64,000 bases of DNA from an uncultured Thalassotalea sp. (GTDB taxonomy: Bacteria; Pseudomonadota; Gammaproteobacteria; Enterobacterales; Alteromonadaceae), in the NCBI GenBank assembly GCA_947492575.1, contig CANLNK010000003.1, positions 1-64,000 on the forward strand, read 5' to 3'. Below, one piece after another: positions 28,336 through 35,679 of this stretch (its first letter is position 1; each line of letters begins with the position of its first letter). The translations under genes and the position numbers were made by a program. The notes beneath the pieces are model-generated. The model was not told the origin of the DNA, searched no databases, and saw only the letters and a program-made list of their open reading frames with translations.

Positions 28336-29193
28336 ATGAATACCTTAACCAAGCACTTAGAAAAGCGCATAGTGAAGCTCTCACGTATCGGCATTTATTC
28401 GCTGCTGGCGTTAACTAGCGGCATGAGCTTTTTAAATAGCTGGGCAAGCGAAATAAATTCAGGCGAGCTTGACGCTAATGCGGTTATTGAAAAAAGTAAC
28501 CTAGCGTCATATTACGCAGGTGACGATGGCAGCGCTGAAGCGCGTATGCTAATCGTTGATGCCAAAGGCAACAAGCAGATGCGCCAATTTAGTATTCTAC
28601 GAAAAGACAAAGTCGATCAGGGCGATCAAGATATGATGGTGTTTTTCTCTCGCCCTACAGATGTAAAAGGAACCGTATTTCGCGTTGCTAAAAAAGTAGA
28701 GCGTGATGATGATCGCTGGCTTTATCTTCCAGCGTTAGATCTTGTAAAACGTATTTCTGCAGGTGACAAACGCACGTCATTTGTTGGTTCTCATTTTTTC
28801 TATGAGGACGTGTCTGGTCGTAATCCAAAAGAAGACAGTTTCGCTTTCTATCGCGATTCTACAGATTCAAATAGCTATTTCATTAAAGGGGAGCCTAAAG
28901 ACCCTAACTCAGTAGAATTTGCTTACTATGAGGCGGAAATTGATAAAACTACGTTTCTACCGATGTTGGTGACGTATTTTGATCAAAAAGGAAATAAGCT
29001 TCGTCAAATGTCAGTGCTTAAAGTGAAAAATATTCAAGGTAAACCAACGGTGGTTCATTCGAGAATTGAACAGTTTTCTGACAACAGTTACACCGAAATG
29101 CGTTTTCGCAATGTGAAGTATGACGTGGGGTTGCCGCAAAGCGTGTTTTCTGAGCGCAGCCTAAAATCACCTCCTAAAGCATGGTTAAATTAA
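28336..29193 (+). CDS. Outer-membrane lipoprotein-sorting protein (LolA-like)
   Basis: 285-aa periplasmic protein with a LolA/LolB-like fold, which shields lipid moieties in a half-barrel. A signal peptide ends near NSWA-SE (about residue 37). Conserved family segments are GTVFRVAKKVERDDDRWLYLPALDLVKRI and SGDKRTSFVGSHFFYEDVSGR-like blocks. It sits 2 nt after the MMPL exporter and its stop overlaps the next gene's ATG in TAATG. Exporter plus carrier plus barrel suggests an envelope lipid or lipophile transfer path. The cargo is unknown. Confidence 0.87.
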   Translation: MNTLTKHLEKRIVKLSRIGIYSLLALTSGMSFLNSWASEINSGELDANAVIEKSNLASYYAGDDGSAEARMLIVDAKGNKQMRQFSILRKDKVDQGDQDMMVFFSRPTDVKGTVFRVAKKVERDDDRWLYLPALDLVKRISAGDKRTSFVGSHFFYEDVSGRNPKEDSFAFYRDSTDSNSYFIKGEPKDPNSVEFAYYEAEIDKTTFLPMLVTYFDQKGNKLRQMSVLKVKNIQGKPTVVHSRIEQFSDNSYTEMRFRNVKYDVGLPQSVFSERSLKSPPKAWLN

Positions 29194-30629
29194 TGCCATA
29201 TAGAAATACCAACATGAGTATGTGTGACAGCGCATGGCGAGCGATAGTCTTTGCCTCTTTGTTAGCGACTACTGTAAATAGTCATAATGCTTTCGCAAGT
29301 GAAGAAAGTAAACTGGCTGTTCAAGAAAGCTCACAAAATAGCGTTCAAGAAGAGTTCTGGGAAGATGAGGAATGGGGCGATGAAGACTGGTCTGAAGAAA
29401 ACCACTCATCGTGGCAGTTTTCTGGATTTTCAGAAGTCGCTCGTGGTCAATTATTACAAAGTAATATCGTTGATAAACGCCAGTCATTAAACGAAATACG
29501 GGCAAGGTTAGACGCTGAGTATCACCATGAACACTTTCAATTAAACACAGTAGGCGATGCATACTACGATCAAGTGCTAGAAGAACTTATTTGGCAAACA
29601 AGAGAGCTAAATGTTCAGTTTAATCCGCTAGCTAATTTAGACGTCAAAGTAGGGCGTCAAATAATGACGTGGGGAACTGGTGATTATGTGTTCCTTAACG
29701 ACCTTTTTTCCAAGGATTGGCAATCGTTCTTTTCCGGGCGTGAAGATGAATTTCTAAAAGCCCCATCTGATGCAGTTCGTCTAACGTACTATTTTGAGAA
29801 TCCCGCGTGGTTAAGCAAGTTAGGATTGCTAGGAACTCACGTTCTCGCCAATAGTTCGATTGATTTCGCTTACATGCCTGATTTCACACCAGACAAATTT
29901 ATTACTGGCGAGCGTTTCTCTTTTTATTCGCTGCCTGCTCAAAGCCAAGTTGCGCCAGCTGACGCCTTTGCTTTATCGCAAACAACCAATAGCACCTATG
30001 CGGTTAGATTCTCGAAATCAATAAACAGTGCGGAGTTTGCTTTGTATGGTTACAAGGGCTATTGGAACAACCCTTACGGTATTAACGAATTCGGAGAACC
30101 CTATTTTCCTGAATTAAATAGCGTTGGGGCGAGTATTCGCTTGCCATTGGGTAACGGCATTTTTAACGCTGAATATGCTAAGTACAACAGCATAGAAGAC
30201 TCGGTCGGCAGTAATAGCGCAATCGCCAACGATCAAACGCGATTCTTAATTGGTTACGAACAAGAGTTAATTAAAAACCTAACGTTGGGTGCTCAGTTCT
30301 ATCTGGAAAAAACGGAAGACTATTCTGCGTATCGCAGCGCATTTCAACAAAATGAGGACTATGTTGGCCTTGCTGATAAGTACCGTCAAATGGCAACGGT
30401 AAGGCTCACGCATCGTGCTTTTCAGCAAAAGCTAACAACGAACCTTTTCGCTTTTTATTCGCCAACGGACGCCGATGGCTACATTAAGCCTTCGATAAAT
30501 TATCGATACAGCGATTCGTTGTCGCTAACTGCGGGCGCGAATATTTTCTTTGGAGATGAGGAGTTTACCTTTTGGGGCCAACATCAGCCAAACACCAACG
30601 CTTGGATAAGAGCGAGAATAAACTTTTAA
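29193..30629 (+). CDS. Outer-membrane beta-barrel protein (porin-like, DUF1302-type)
   Basis: 478-aa predicted outer-membrane barrel. The start is ATG 29193 in the coupled TAATG; in-frame ATGs also exist at 29181 and 29214. The signal peptide ends about ...NAFA-SE. A short acidic, Trp-rich segment (EEFWEDEEWGDEDWSEE) follows. The barrel has many alternating strands and ends in RARINF with C-terminal Phe, the BAM signal. VKVGRQIMTWGTGDYVFLND is typical of barrels found with MMPL exporters. It probably provides the outer-membrane step for the two upstream genes. The assignment to DUF1302 is tentative. Confidence 0.8.
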   Translation: MPYRNTNMSMCDSAWRAIVFASLLATTVNSHNAFASEESKLAVQESSQNSVQEEFWEDEEWGDEDWSEENHSSWQFSGFSEVARGQLLQSNIVDKRQSLNEIRARLDAEYHHEHFQLNTVGDAYYDQVLEELIWQTRELNVQFNPLANLDVKVGRQIMTWGTGDYVFLNDLFSKDWQSFFSGREDEFLKAPSDAVRLTYYFENPAWLSKLGLLGTHVLANSSIDFAYMPDFTPDKFITGERFSFYSLPAQSQVAPADAFALSQTTNSTYAVRFSKSINSAEFALYGYKGYWNNPYGINEFGEPYFPELNSVGASIRLPLGNGIFNAEYAKYNSIEDSVGSNSAIANDQTRFLIGYEQELIKNLTLGAQFYLEKTEDYSAYRSAFQQNEDYVGLADKYRQMATVRLTHRAFQQKLTTNLFAFYSPTDADGYIKPSINYRYSDSLSLTAGANIFFGDEEFTFWGQHQPNTNAWIRARINF

Positions 30630-30684
30630 ATAGCCAGATCAAAAATTTAATCATTTCATTTGTTAACATGTAAGAGGATCGTTT

Positions 30685-30960
30685 ATGTCGTCACAGCAAA
30701 CGAGTAACCAAATGTCAGAGCAACCAATAAAAGAAGAGAGCGCAGTATCAGTAGAAAGGGCAGTATTTCGCTTTGCGGGTTTTATGTTGCTGCTTTCGTT
30801 AGCGTTAACGTATTTTGTTCACCCGAATTTCTTTTGGTTTAGTGCCTTTATTGGAGCGAACATGTTTCAGTTTTCGTTCTCTGGATTTTGCCCAGCAGCC
30901 ATCGTATTCAAAAAGTTTGGCTTAAAAACAGAAGCTGAATTAGCAAAAGCCCATAGCTAA
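30685..30960 (+). CDS. DUF2892 inner-membrane protein (YgaP membrane-domain-like)
   Basis: 91-aa protein with two TM helices (about residues 32-46 and 52-66) and FSFSGFCPAAIVFKKFGL, the C-terminal signature of DUF2892 and of the membrane part of YgaP, including its Cys. In E. coli YgaP this domain is fused to a rhodanese. Here a separate rhodanese is the next gene, so the pair looks like a split YgaP. AGAGGA precedes the ATG. Confidence 0.87.
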   Translation: MSSQQTSNQMSEQPIKEESAVSVERAVFRFAGFMLLLSLALTYFVHPNFFWFSAFIGANMFQFSFSGFCPAAIVFKKFGLKTEAELAKAHS

Positions 30961-30995
30961 GCTAACTAAGCATTTACGAGTTACGAGAGAAAAAT

Positions 30996-31343
30996 ATGTT
31001 AAAAACAATGCCAGAGCTTGTCGCAGAAGCACGAGCGAACTTAAACACATTAACAGCGGATGAAGCCAGCGCAATGCAGAAAGCGCAGGGTGGCGTAATC
31101 ATCGATGTACGTGATGAAGGTGAATACCAAAGTAAAGCTGCTAAAGGCACAGTGCATGTATCGCGTGGTATGTTAGAAAGTAAAATGCCTACACTTTACC
31201 CAGACCCAACAACACCTATTTTTATTCACTGTGCCAGTGGCGGACGAGCAACCTTTGCCGCAGAGCAATTGCAACGCATGGGTTATGAAAATGTTTGGGT
31301 GATCACGTGTAAAGTAGACGATGTAATTACTGCCCTTAATTAA
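30996..31343 (+). CDS. Single-domain rhodanese (sulfurtransferase)
   Basis: 115-aa rhodanese. It has the CH2A-like IIDVRDEGEY (residues 34-43) and the active-site loop HCASGGRA with catalytic Cys79, which carries the persulfide. No signal peptide is present, so it is cytoplasmic, probably next to the DUF2892 partner encoded 35 nt upstream. It is the last gene of the divergent locus opposite the BigR-like repressor, which supports a role in reactive-sulfur handling. Confidence 0.9.
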   Translation: MLKTMPELVAEARANLNTLTADEASAMQKAQGGVIIDVRDEGEYQSKAAKGTVHVSRGMLESKMPTLYPDPTTPIFIHCASGGRATFAAEQLQRMGYENVWVITCKVDDVITALN

Positions 31344-31679
31344 TCCATTTTCTAATTGAACCTATATAAAGAGCATGGATGCTCGCTCCTTTCAGCTTTC
31401 CCATTTCTTCCGATTTCAGCCGAAATAGCCATACCCAGCAATACAAAGAAACTTCATGGGTGCAGTAATGATGCACAGCAAATTGGGACATCCCACGTAT
31501 ACAAATAAAAACGGGAAAGTTTCCTAGTATCAACAAACTGCAATTTAGACACGAATCAAAATTTGTTATTTTGCAATATGTTAGCTTGTGTGGTTAGAAT
31601 GTAAGTCATCAATAAATGGAAAGATTGTCCTGCACAGAATAGGAAACCTTCCTATTAATAAGCTGTTATAGGTAAAGGA
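31344..31679. other. Intergenic region at the left edge of the cassette array
   Basis: 336 bp without a supported gene. A hairpin AATAGGA-aacct-TCCTATT lies at 31638-31656. GTTATAG at 31664-31670 resembles a cassette recombination core. I cannot recognise an attI site, and no integrase gene lies here, so the left border of the array is uncertain. Confidence 0.4.
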
Positions 31680-31985
31680 ATGTCCAACGTCATTGAGTTC
31701 CCACAGGGTAAATCGGTTTGGAGTAAGTTATCTCCACAAATTGAATTGTACGCTCAAGAAAACGGCTTATCGATTGATGCGGCAATTGAATTTACTGAGC
31801 AATTCAAATCTATCTATGATTTATATCATCCAGCAATCGAGCTGGATGTACCTACTGCACATGCAAAACCAATAAACAAAGCATTAATAGAGTTCAAAAA
31901 TAAACTCACAAAGCATTTGGACTCCTTAATTTTAGAAAGGTTAAATTTGGAACTAGAGCTTTATCATTTGAGGAAGAAGCCTTAA
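31680..31985 (+). CDS. Cassette ORF 1: hypothetical helical protein
   Basis: 101-aa protein that I do not recognise. It is predicted mostly helical, with a C-terminal Leu/Glu-rich helix (LTKHLDSLILERLNLELELYHLRKK) able to form a coiled coil. It is cytoplasmic, with no signal peptide. RBS AGGTAAAGGA precedes the ATG. The following attC-like element begins 15 nt after the stop, so I treat it as the first visible cassette gene. Confidence 0.7.
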   Translation: MSNVIEFPQGKSVWSKLSPQIELYAQENGLSIDAAIEFTEQFKSIYDLYHPAIELDVPTAHAKPINKALIEFKNKLTKHLDSLILERLNLELELYHLRKKP

Positions 31986-32000
31986 AGTAGTTTACCTATA

Positions 32001-32100
32001 ATAAGCCATTACAGTAACGGGACTGCTAACAGCTTGCTCGGTTCCGCTTCGCTTCACTTTTAAGCAAGCTATTATCAGCCCCCGGATGGGGCGTTAGCAG
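32001..32100 (+). repeat. attC-like site A (integron cassette recombination site)
   Basis: Outer arms TAAGCC...GGGACTG and CAGCCCC...GGGGCGTTA pair with spacer loops. The inner arms AGCTTGCT (32031-32038) and AGCAAGCT (32063-32070) pair perfectly. The loop holds GTTCCGCTTCGCTTCAC, a word typical of Vibrio-type chromosomal attC sites as I recall them. The right core is GTTAGCA. The left part is nearly identical to site C. Confidence 0.78.
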
Positions 32101-32120
32101 CCATTTAACATGGAGGTCTT

Positions 32121-32726
32121 TTGAGATTAGCTATTTTAGTATTTGTAATTTTTCTGTCAGCTTGTACATCAACTACAACGCTAGATTTAAGTAAAATTAA
32201 ACAGCACAAAGAAGCGAAAACGACATTTTATATATCTGTGGAGGATGGCCCTTCTTCTGAGCTTGTTAAGGACGTTGGAAATACATTTTGCAACGCAAAC
32301 TTTGTTACGGTTGTTGAAAATGTAAACACGACAAGCGAATGGAATAAGTTGGCAAAAGTTACATTTGAAAGCTCAAAGTCTAAAGAACAATTGTCGATTC
32401 TATTTTATTTCAAGGAAACCAACGGCAAAGTGATGCCCTTAATAAAACACAGTGCAGATGACTTTGCAGAACCATTAGGAATGGAATTTTCGCTAGGAGA
32501 AAAAATAACTTCAATGGTATATCTAAAAAATAATGATTTTGGAATTTCATTGGAGTCAGCATACAAAATTGATTCGCTTATAAGTCAGACAGCTGGTGCA
32601 ACTAGAACGGAAGAATTTGAGTTTTCAATCATTGAGCTTGATTTTGTACCCGACCTAATAAAGTTCAATGGAATTTCTGTCAATGCAGTATTTGACAATA
32701 TTCGTCTAAATCATGACTGCTTATAA
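32121..32726 (+). CDS. Cassette ORF 2: hypothetical lipoprotein
   Basis: 201-aa protein with a short signal peptide and lipobox (FLSACTS, Cys15), so probably a lipoprotein. No recognised domain. The mature part is mixed alpha/beta with ISVEDGPSSELVKDVGNTFCNANFV near the N-terminus. The start is TTG with an excellent GGAGG (32112-32116) 4 nt upstream. The stop codon lies inside the left core of attC-like site B, a hallmark of cassette genes. Confidence 0.72.
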   Translation: MRLAILVFVIFLSACTSTTTLDLSKIKQHKEAKTTFYISVEDGPSSELVKDVGNTFCNANFVTVVENVNTTSEWNKLAKVTFESSKSKEQLSILFYFKETNGKVMPLIKHSADDFAEPLGMEFSLGEKITSMVYLKNNDFGISLESAYKIDSLISQTAGATRTEEFEFSIIELDFVPDLIKFNGISVNAVFDNIRLNHDCL

Positions 32727-32816
32727 GGCACTTAGCACGTGTGTTACTGCGTGTCACACCGGGACAGTAACGCAGGTGCTGCACGATTATGCCGCTACGT
32801 CACTGCCTGTTAGCTT
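32723..32816 (+). repeat. attC-like site B
   Basis: Left core TATAAGGCA (including the TAA stop of the preceding gene) and right core TGCCTGTTAGC are imperfectly complementary. The inner helix GTTACTG/CAGTAAC with flanking CGTGTG-type pairs forms the stem. Its sequence differs from sites A and C, so the cassettes are of mixed origin. Confidence 0.65.
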
Positions 32817-32837
32817 AGCATTATATAGTTCAGGAAT

Positions 32838-33101
32838 ATGTCGAATAAATCTTTAAAGCTCAGAATTCAAAATTCATTGGCATCTTTTAAAGGTGATAAG
32901 GAATCAATATTAACACTTAGAGACTCTATTGAGCTAAATGGCAAAGCTATTGAAAATTTAAGTTATGATTTGGTTGGAGAGTTAGATGATATTATTCACC
33001 AACTAATGACGTCGCAATTTGCTGAAGAAGAACACTGTGAATCCGGAGTTGAAGAAATCATTCCATTGATTCACGTATGGTTAACAAAAGTCCCTGATTG
33101 A
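32838..33101 (+). CDS. Cassette ORF 3: small acidic hypothetical protein
   Basis: 87-aa acidic protein that I do not recognise. It is likely all-helical and soluble, with a C-terminal VEEIIPLIHVWLTKVPD. AGGA is 4 nt before the ATG. Attributes (small, acidic, single) would suit an antitoxin- or immunity-like product, but nothing in the sequence proves that. Confidence 0.65.
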   Translation: MSNKSLKLRIQNSLASFKGDKESILTLRDSIELNGKAIENLSYDLVGELDDIIHQLMTSQFAEEEHCESGVEEIIPLIHVWLTKVPD

Positions 33102-33114
33102 TGCACGCTATATA

Positions 33115-33210
33115 GTAAGCCAATTAAGCGCGGGACTGCTAATAGCTTGCTCAGTTCCGCTTCGCTACACATTTTAACCAACTGTTACTCACGCTTATGC
33201 AGGCGTTGAT
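33115..33210 (+). repeat. attC-like site C
   Basis: Shares TAAGCCA, CGGGACTGCTAA, AGCTTGCTC, GTTCCGCTTCGCT and CAC-TTTTAA with site A over about 66 bp, with only scattered changes. The right core is GCGTTGA. The shared part lies outside coding sequence in both cases. Confidence 0.78.
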
Positions 33211-33213
33211 ATT

Positions 33214-33711
33214 ATGGATATTGTTAACTACTTACAGCAAATGTTCGATTTAGCGTCAGAAGGGGAGCTACAGGGGATTTGGTTCTGGGCTTCCTGCTAT
33301 ATGCTTGTCGTATGCCTATACTCCATGTTCTTTCAAATTCAAACGCGTTTTTGGGCGTCTACCGTAGGTACAATTCACAGTTTAGGGTTAAAAGAGTTTG
33401 GCAGTTCTAATGAGTTATCCGAACAACAATATCGAGGCAACGCGTTGTACTCATATCGTGTAAATAGCCAAGCTTATGAGGGTACACGTATTTCGCCTTG
33501 GGTATTCGTAACCAACTACAATGCAAAAGGGATACTGCGTAAACAACTGTCTGGCATTAAAATGCCTACAAAAGACACTGTCGTTGTTTACTATAACCCT
33601 AATAAACCCAAAAAAAGTTTTTTGATTAAAGCAAACAGATTTGGCATCGTGATCACGTTTATCGTCGCAGTCGCACCTTTTGTAAGTTATGTCGGTAGAT
33701 TTCACGTTTAG
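33214..33711 (+). CDS. Cassette ORF 4: DUF3592-like membrane protein
   Basis: 165-aa protein with a TM helix near residues 23-40 and one at the C-terminus (about 144-160). Between them is a DUF3592-type beta domain (GNALYSYRVNSQAYEGTRISP, then KDTVVVYYNPNKPKKSFL). The family is widespread and of unknown function. The TAG stop falls at the start of attC-like site D. The start is ATG 33214 in TATTATGG, with no clear RBS, so it may depend on upstream translation. Confidence 0.75.
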   Translation: MDIVNYLQQMFDLASEGELQGIWFWASCYMLVVCLYSMFFQIQTRFWASTVGTIHSLGLKEFGSSNELSEQQYRGNALYSYRVNSQAYEGTRISPWVFVTNYNAKGILRKQLSGIKMPTKDTVVVYYNPNKPKKSFLIKANRFGIVITFIVAVAPFVSYVGRFHV

Positions 33712-33809
33712 CCCGCATATCTCAGCGTTCTGCAAGTTGCCGGCGGATATTGAGTAGCATTCAATAATGGGTTTTTCGCCATTATGCGGCTGTTCTGCAG
33801 TCGTTAGGT
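33709..33809 (+). repeat. Possible attC-like site D
   Basis: The right core GTTAGGT (33803-33809) fits GTTRRRY exactly. CTGCAAGTTGCCGGC on the left and GCGGCTGTTCTGCAG on the right are partly complementary, with an inner ATTGA/TCAAT hairpin. The left core is degenerate. Confidence 0.5.
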
Positions 33810-33912
33810 TTCTTACATTTAATGTGTCTAGTAAAAGGTTGGAGGGCATATTCTATGTTGATTATGATCGTAATAGCGCAGTAATTGCTGCTTACGGACA
33901 ACAGTCAATAAA

Positions 33913-34239
33913 ATGTCTGAGACTATATTTATGGATAAAATCACATCAAAATGGAAAGTGACTTTAAGTGTCTTATTGCTTTCACTATTGCTATTGGTAG
34001 TTTATAGCCTCTCTTCAAAAGAAGAATATTGTCCTGTCATCGATGACTTAAGAGAAGTAGATGCAATTAAAGCGGTTAATACCTTTAACAATTCTAAAAT
34101 TCATTACTTTGTCGATCTACAACATAGCTATCAAATTCTGGTGGTAAAGTGGCAGATTGAAGAAGCAAATACTGCCCTAAATAACATTGGGATTACAGTG
34201 CGAAGTAGACATCAATCCAGCTGTAAAGTGGTACACTAA
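33913..34239 (+). CDS. Cassette ORF 5: hypothetical membrane-anchored protein
   Basis: 108-aa protein with one N-terminal TM segment (VTLSVLLLSLLLLVVYSL, about residues 16-33) and a small periplasmic-type domain with two Cys (EEYCPVI and SSCKVVH). No family recognised. The start is uncertain: ATG 33913 or 33931, neither with a good RBS. The TAA stop is part of the left core of attC-like site E. Confidence 0.6.
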   Translation: MSETIFMDKITSKWKVTLSVLLLSLLLLVVYSLSSKEEYCPVIDDLREVDAIKAVNTFNNSKIHYFVDLQHSYQILVVKWQIEEANTALNNIGITVRSRHQSSCKVVH

Positions 34240-34327
34240 GCAAAGTTAAGAAGAAGCTAAGAAGTTAAGATGCCGTAACTTGATTACATTAGGCTTAGCA
34301 CTCTCTTTGACCCTAACTTTGTTAGCC
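34236..34327 (+). repeat. attC-like site E
   Basis: CTAAGCAAAGTTA on the left pairs with TAACTTTGTTAG on the right with one unpaired G. That is exactly the extrahelical base pattern expected of attC. The right core is GTTAGCC. The preceding gene's stop codon is inside the left core. Confidence 0.7.
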
Positions 34328-34360
34328 TGTTATACCCACTAGAACGACAAGGAAACCACA

Positions 34361-34798
34361 TTGATTGAGTTACGACAATCTTTAGAAGCTGAAATACCCA
34401 AGTTCATTGAAATGGAAAATTCAAATGAAGCTTCGGCGTTTATAATCCCTCACACATTAGAAAAACATCTGTCGGAAATACAGAAAAAGACCACTCGTTA
34501 TTTATCGATATATAAGGATGATGAGCTTCAAGGTTTTTTCATTTTGTCCCTTGGGTTAAACAATGATGTAGAGTTTCGGCGAGTTGTCGTTGCTTCAAAA
34601 GGTGACGGTATCGGTCAAGCAGCCATAAAGTTAATGGAAGCATATTGTAAAGAAGCGTTAAGCGCTAAAAGAATTTGGCTGGATGTTTTCTCTTTTAATC
34701 AAAGGGGGCAACATATATACAAAAAGTTAGGCTATGAACAATTCGGTGTAGATGAGCACGAAGGAAAACAATTACTATTGTTTGAAAAGCAGCTTTAA
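34361..34798 (+). CDS. Cassette ORF 6: GNAT N-acetyltransferase
   Basis: 145-aa GNAT protein. The acetyl-CoA region is VEFRRVVVASKGDGIGQAAIK, followed by a C-terminal strand with IWLDVFSFNQRGQHIYKKLGYEQFG. The start is TTG with AAGGAAA upstream. Acetyltransferases are among the commonest recognisable cargo in chromosomal integron cassettes. The substrate is unknown; a toxin (Tat-type) role is unlikely, as no partner antitoxin gene is adjacent. Confidence 0.85.
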   Translation: MIELRQSLEAEIPKFIEMENSNEASAFIIPHTLEKHLSEIQKKTTRYLSIYKDDELQGFFILSLGLNNDVEFRRVVVASKGDGIGQAAIKLMEAYCKEALSAKRIWLDVFSFNQRGQHIYKKLGYEQFGVDEHEGKQLLLFEKQL

Positions 34799-34892
34799 CA
34801 AGTAGTTTAGGTTAGGCTGCATAGGTTTGGCGAGTTATTTATATTCTTATTTTTAGTAAAACCGTTATCATTCCTTAGGTTGAGTGTTATAC
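34795..34892 (+). repeat. Weak attC-like site F
   Basis: TTTAACAAG at the stop codon of the GNAT gene and GTGTTATAC at 34884-34892 could be VCR-like cores, with TTAGG words on both sides. Pairing is poor, so this call is tentative. Confidence 0.35.
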
Positions 34893-34945
34893 AAAGCAAC
34901 AACGTAATAAGGCTCAGCGCTTTTAATTAATAATGTGGATTCTGT

Positions 34946-35539
34946 ATGGAAGATTTTTCAGAACAATTAAACTTTTTAGTAGAAATAGACAAGCTTAAGT
35001 CTGTTTATAGAAAAGCACTGGTTAAAACCGACAAGAATAGGTTTGAAAATAGTGCTGAACACAGCTGGCATATTGCGCTTATGGCGAATGTTTTAGCCCC
35101 TTATGCCGAGCAACCAATAGACTTACACCGAGTAACCTTGATGCTCCTGATTCACGATATAGTGGAAATAGATGCAGGGGATACGTTTGCCTTTGATGAA
35201 ACTGCTATTCTTGCTCAACAATCGGGCAAAGAAGAACAAGCGGCAGCACGCATATTTGGTTTGTTACCGAAAACACAAAGAGACGCTTATATTGCCCTAT
35301 GGGAAGAGTTCGAAAGCGCAGAAACTTCAGATGCAAAGTTTGCTAAATCAATGGATCGCGTTTTGCCTTTAATTCAAAACATGCAAAATGATGGTGGAAG
35401 CTGGGCTCAGCACAATGTTAGTAGACAGCAGGTTATCAACAGAAATAAGCACTTAGAAGAAATAGCGCCAAAATTGTGGACATTTGTTTTAGCGCAAATA
35501 GAAATAGCTACACAAAATGGCTGGTTAAAGGTTGTGTAG
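34946..35539 (+). CDS. HD-domain hydrolase (YfbR/HDDC2-like)
   Basis: 197-aa HD-superfamily phosphohydrolase. The metal ligands are visible in ENSAEHSWHIALMANVL (His), LLIHDIVEIDAGD (HD) and the distal Asp in KSMDRVLPLIQNM. Related proteins (YfbR, HDDC2) are 5'-deoxynucleotidases. It follows the last attC-like site, and no further site follows it, so it may be the terminal cassette or the first resident gene. No clear RBS. Confidence 0.85.
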   Translation: MEDFSEQLNFLVEIDKLKSVYRKALVKTDKNRFENSAEHSWHIALMANVLAPYAEQPIDLHRVTLMLLIHDIVEIDAGDTFAFDETAILAQQSGKEEQAAARIFGLLPKTQRDAYIALWEEFESAETSDAKFAKSMDRVLPLIQNMQNDGGSWAQHNVSRQQVINRNKHLEEIAPKLWTFVLAQIEIATQNGWLKVV

Positions 35540-35616
35540 ATGTGCTTAGTTAGTGCAATAAAATAAGGTGAATACGAGCTGAAATAGCGCATTGAAACAA
35601 CGCACTGAAATAAGAG

Positions 35617-35656
35617 TTTGGCCTATCGTTAATTTCTTCATTAATGATAAGCCAAA
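35617..35656. terminator. Bidirectional terminator between convergent genes
   Basis: TTTGGCCTATCGTTAAT (35617-35633) pairs with ATTAATGATAAGCCAAA (35640-35656) with one mismatch and one G-T pair around a 6-nt loop. It separates the HD gene from the convergent GYF_2 genes. Confidence 0.7.
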
Positions 35657-35679
35657 TTACAATGCCGCTTGGCCCAGAG

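Noticed and set aside
32001-32100. Reading the cassette spacers as simple rho-independent terminators
   Set aside because: The inner arms could pair as terminators, but no T-tracts follow. The outer core pairing, sequence sharing between sites and stop-codon overlap are better explained by attC.
33451-33849. 132-aa minus-strand frame
   Set aside because: Antisense to the DUF3592-like gene and across attC-like site D.
34361-34798. GNAT gene as a Tat-type toxin
   Set aside because: No adjacent antitoxin (RHH/DUF1778-type) gene is present.
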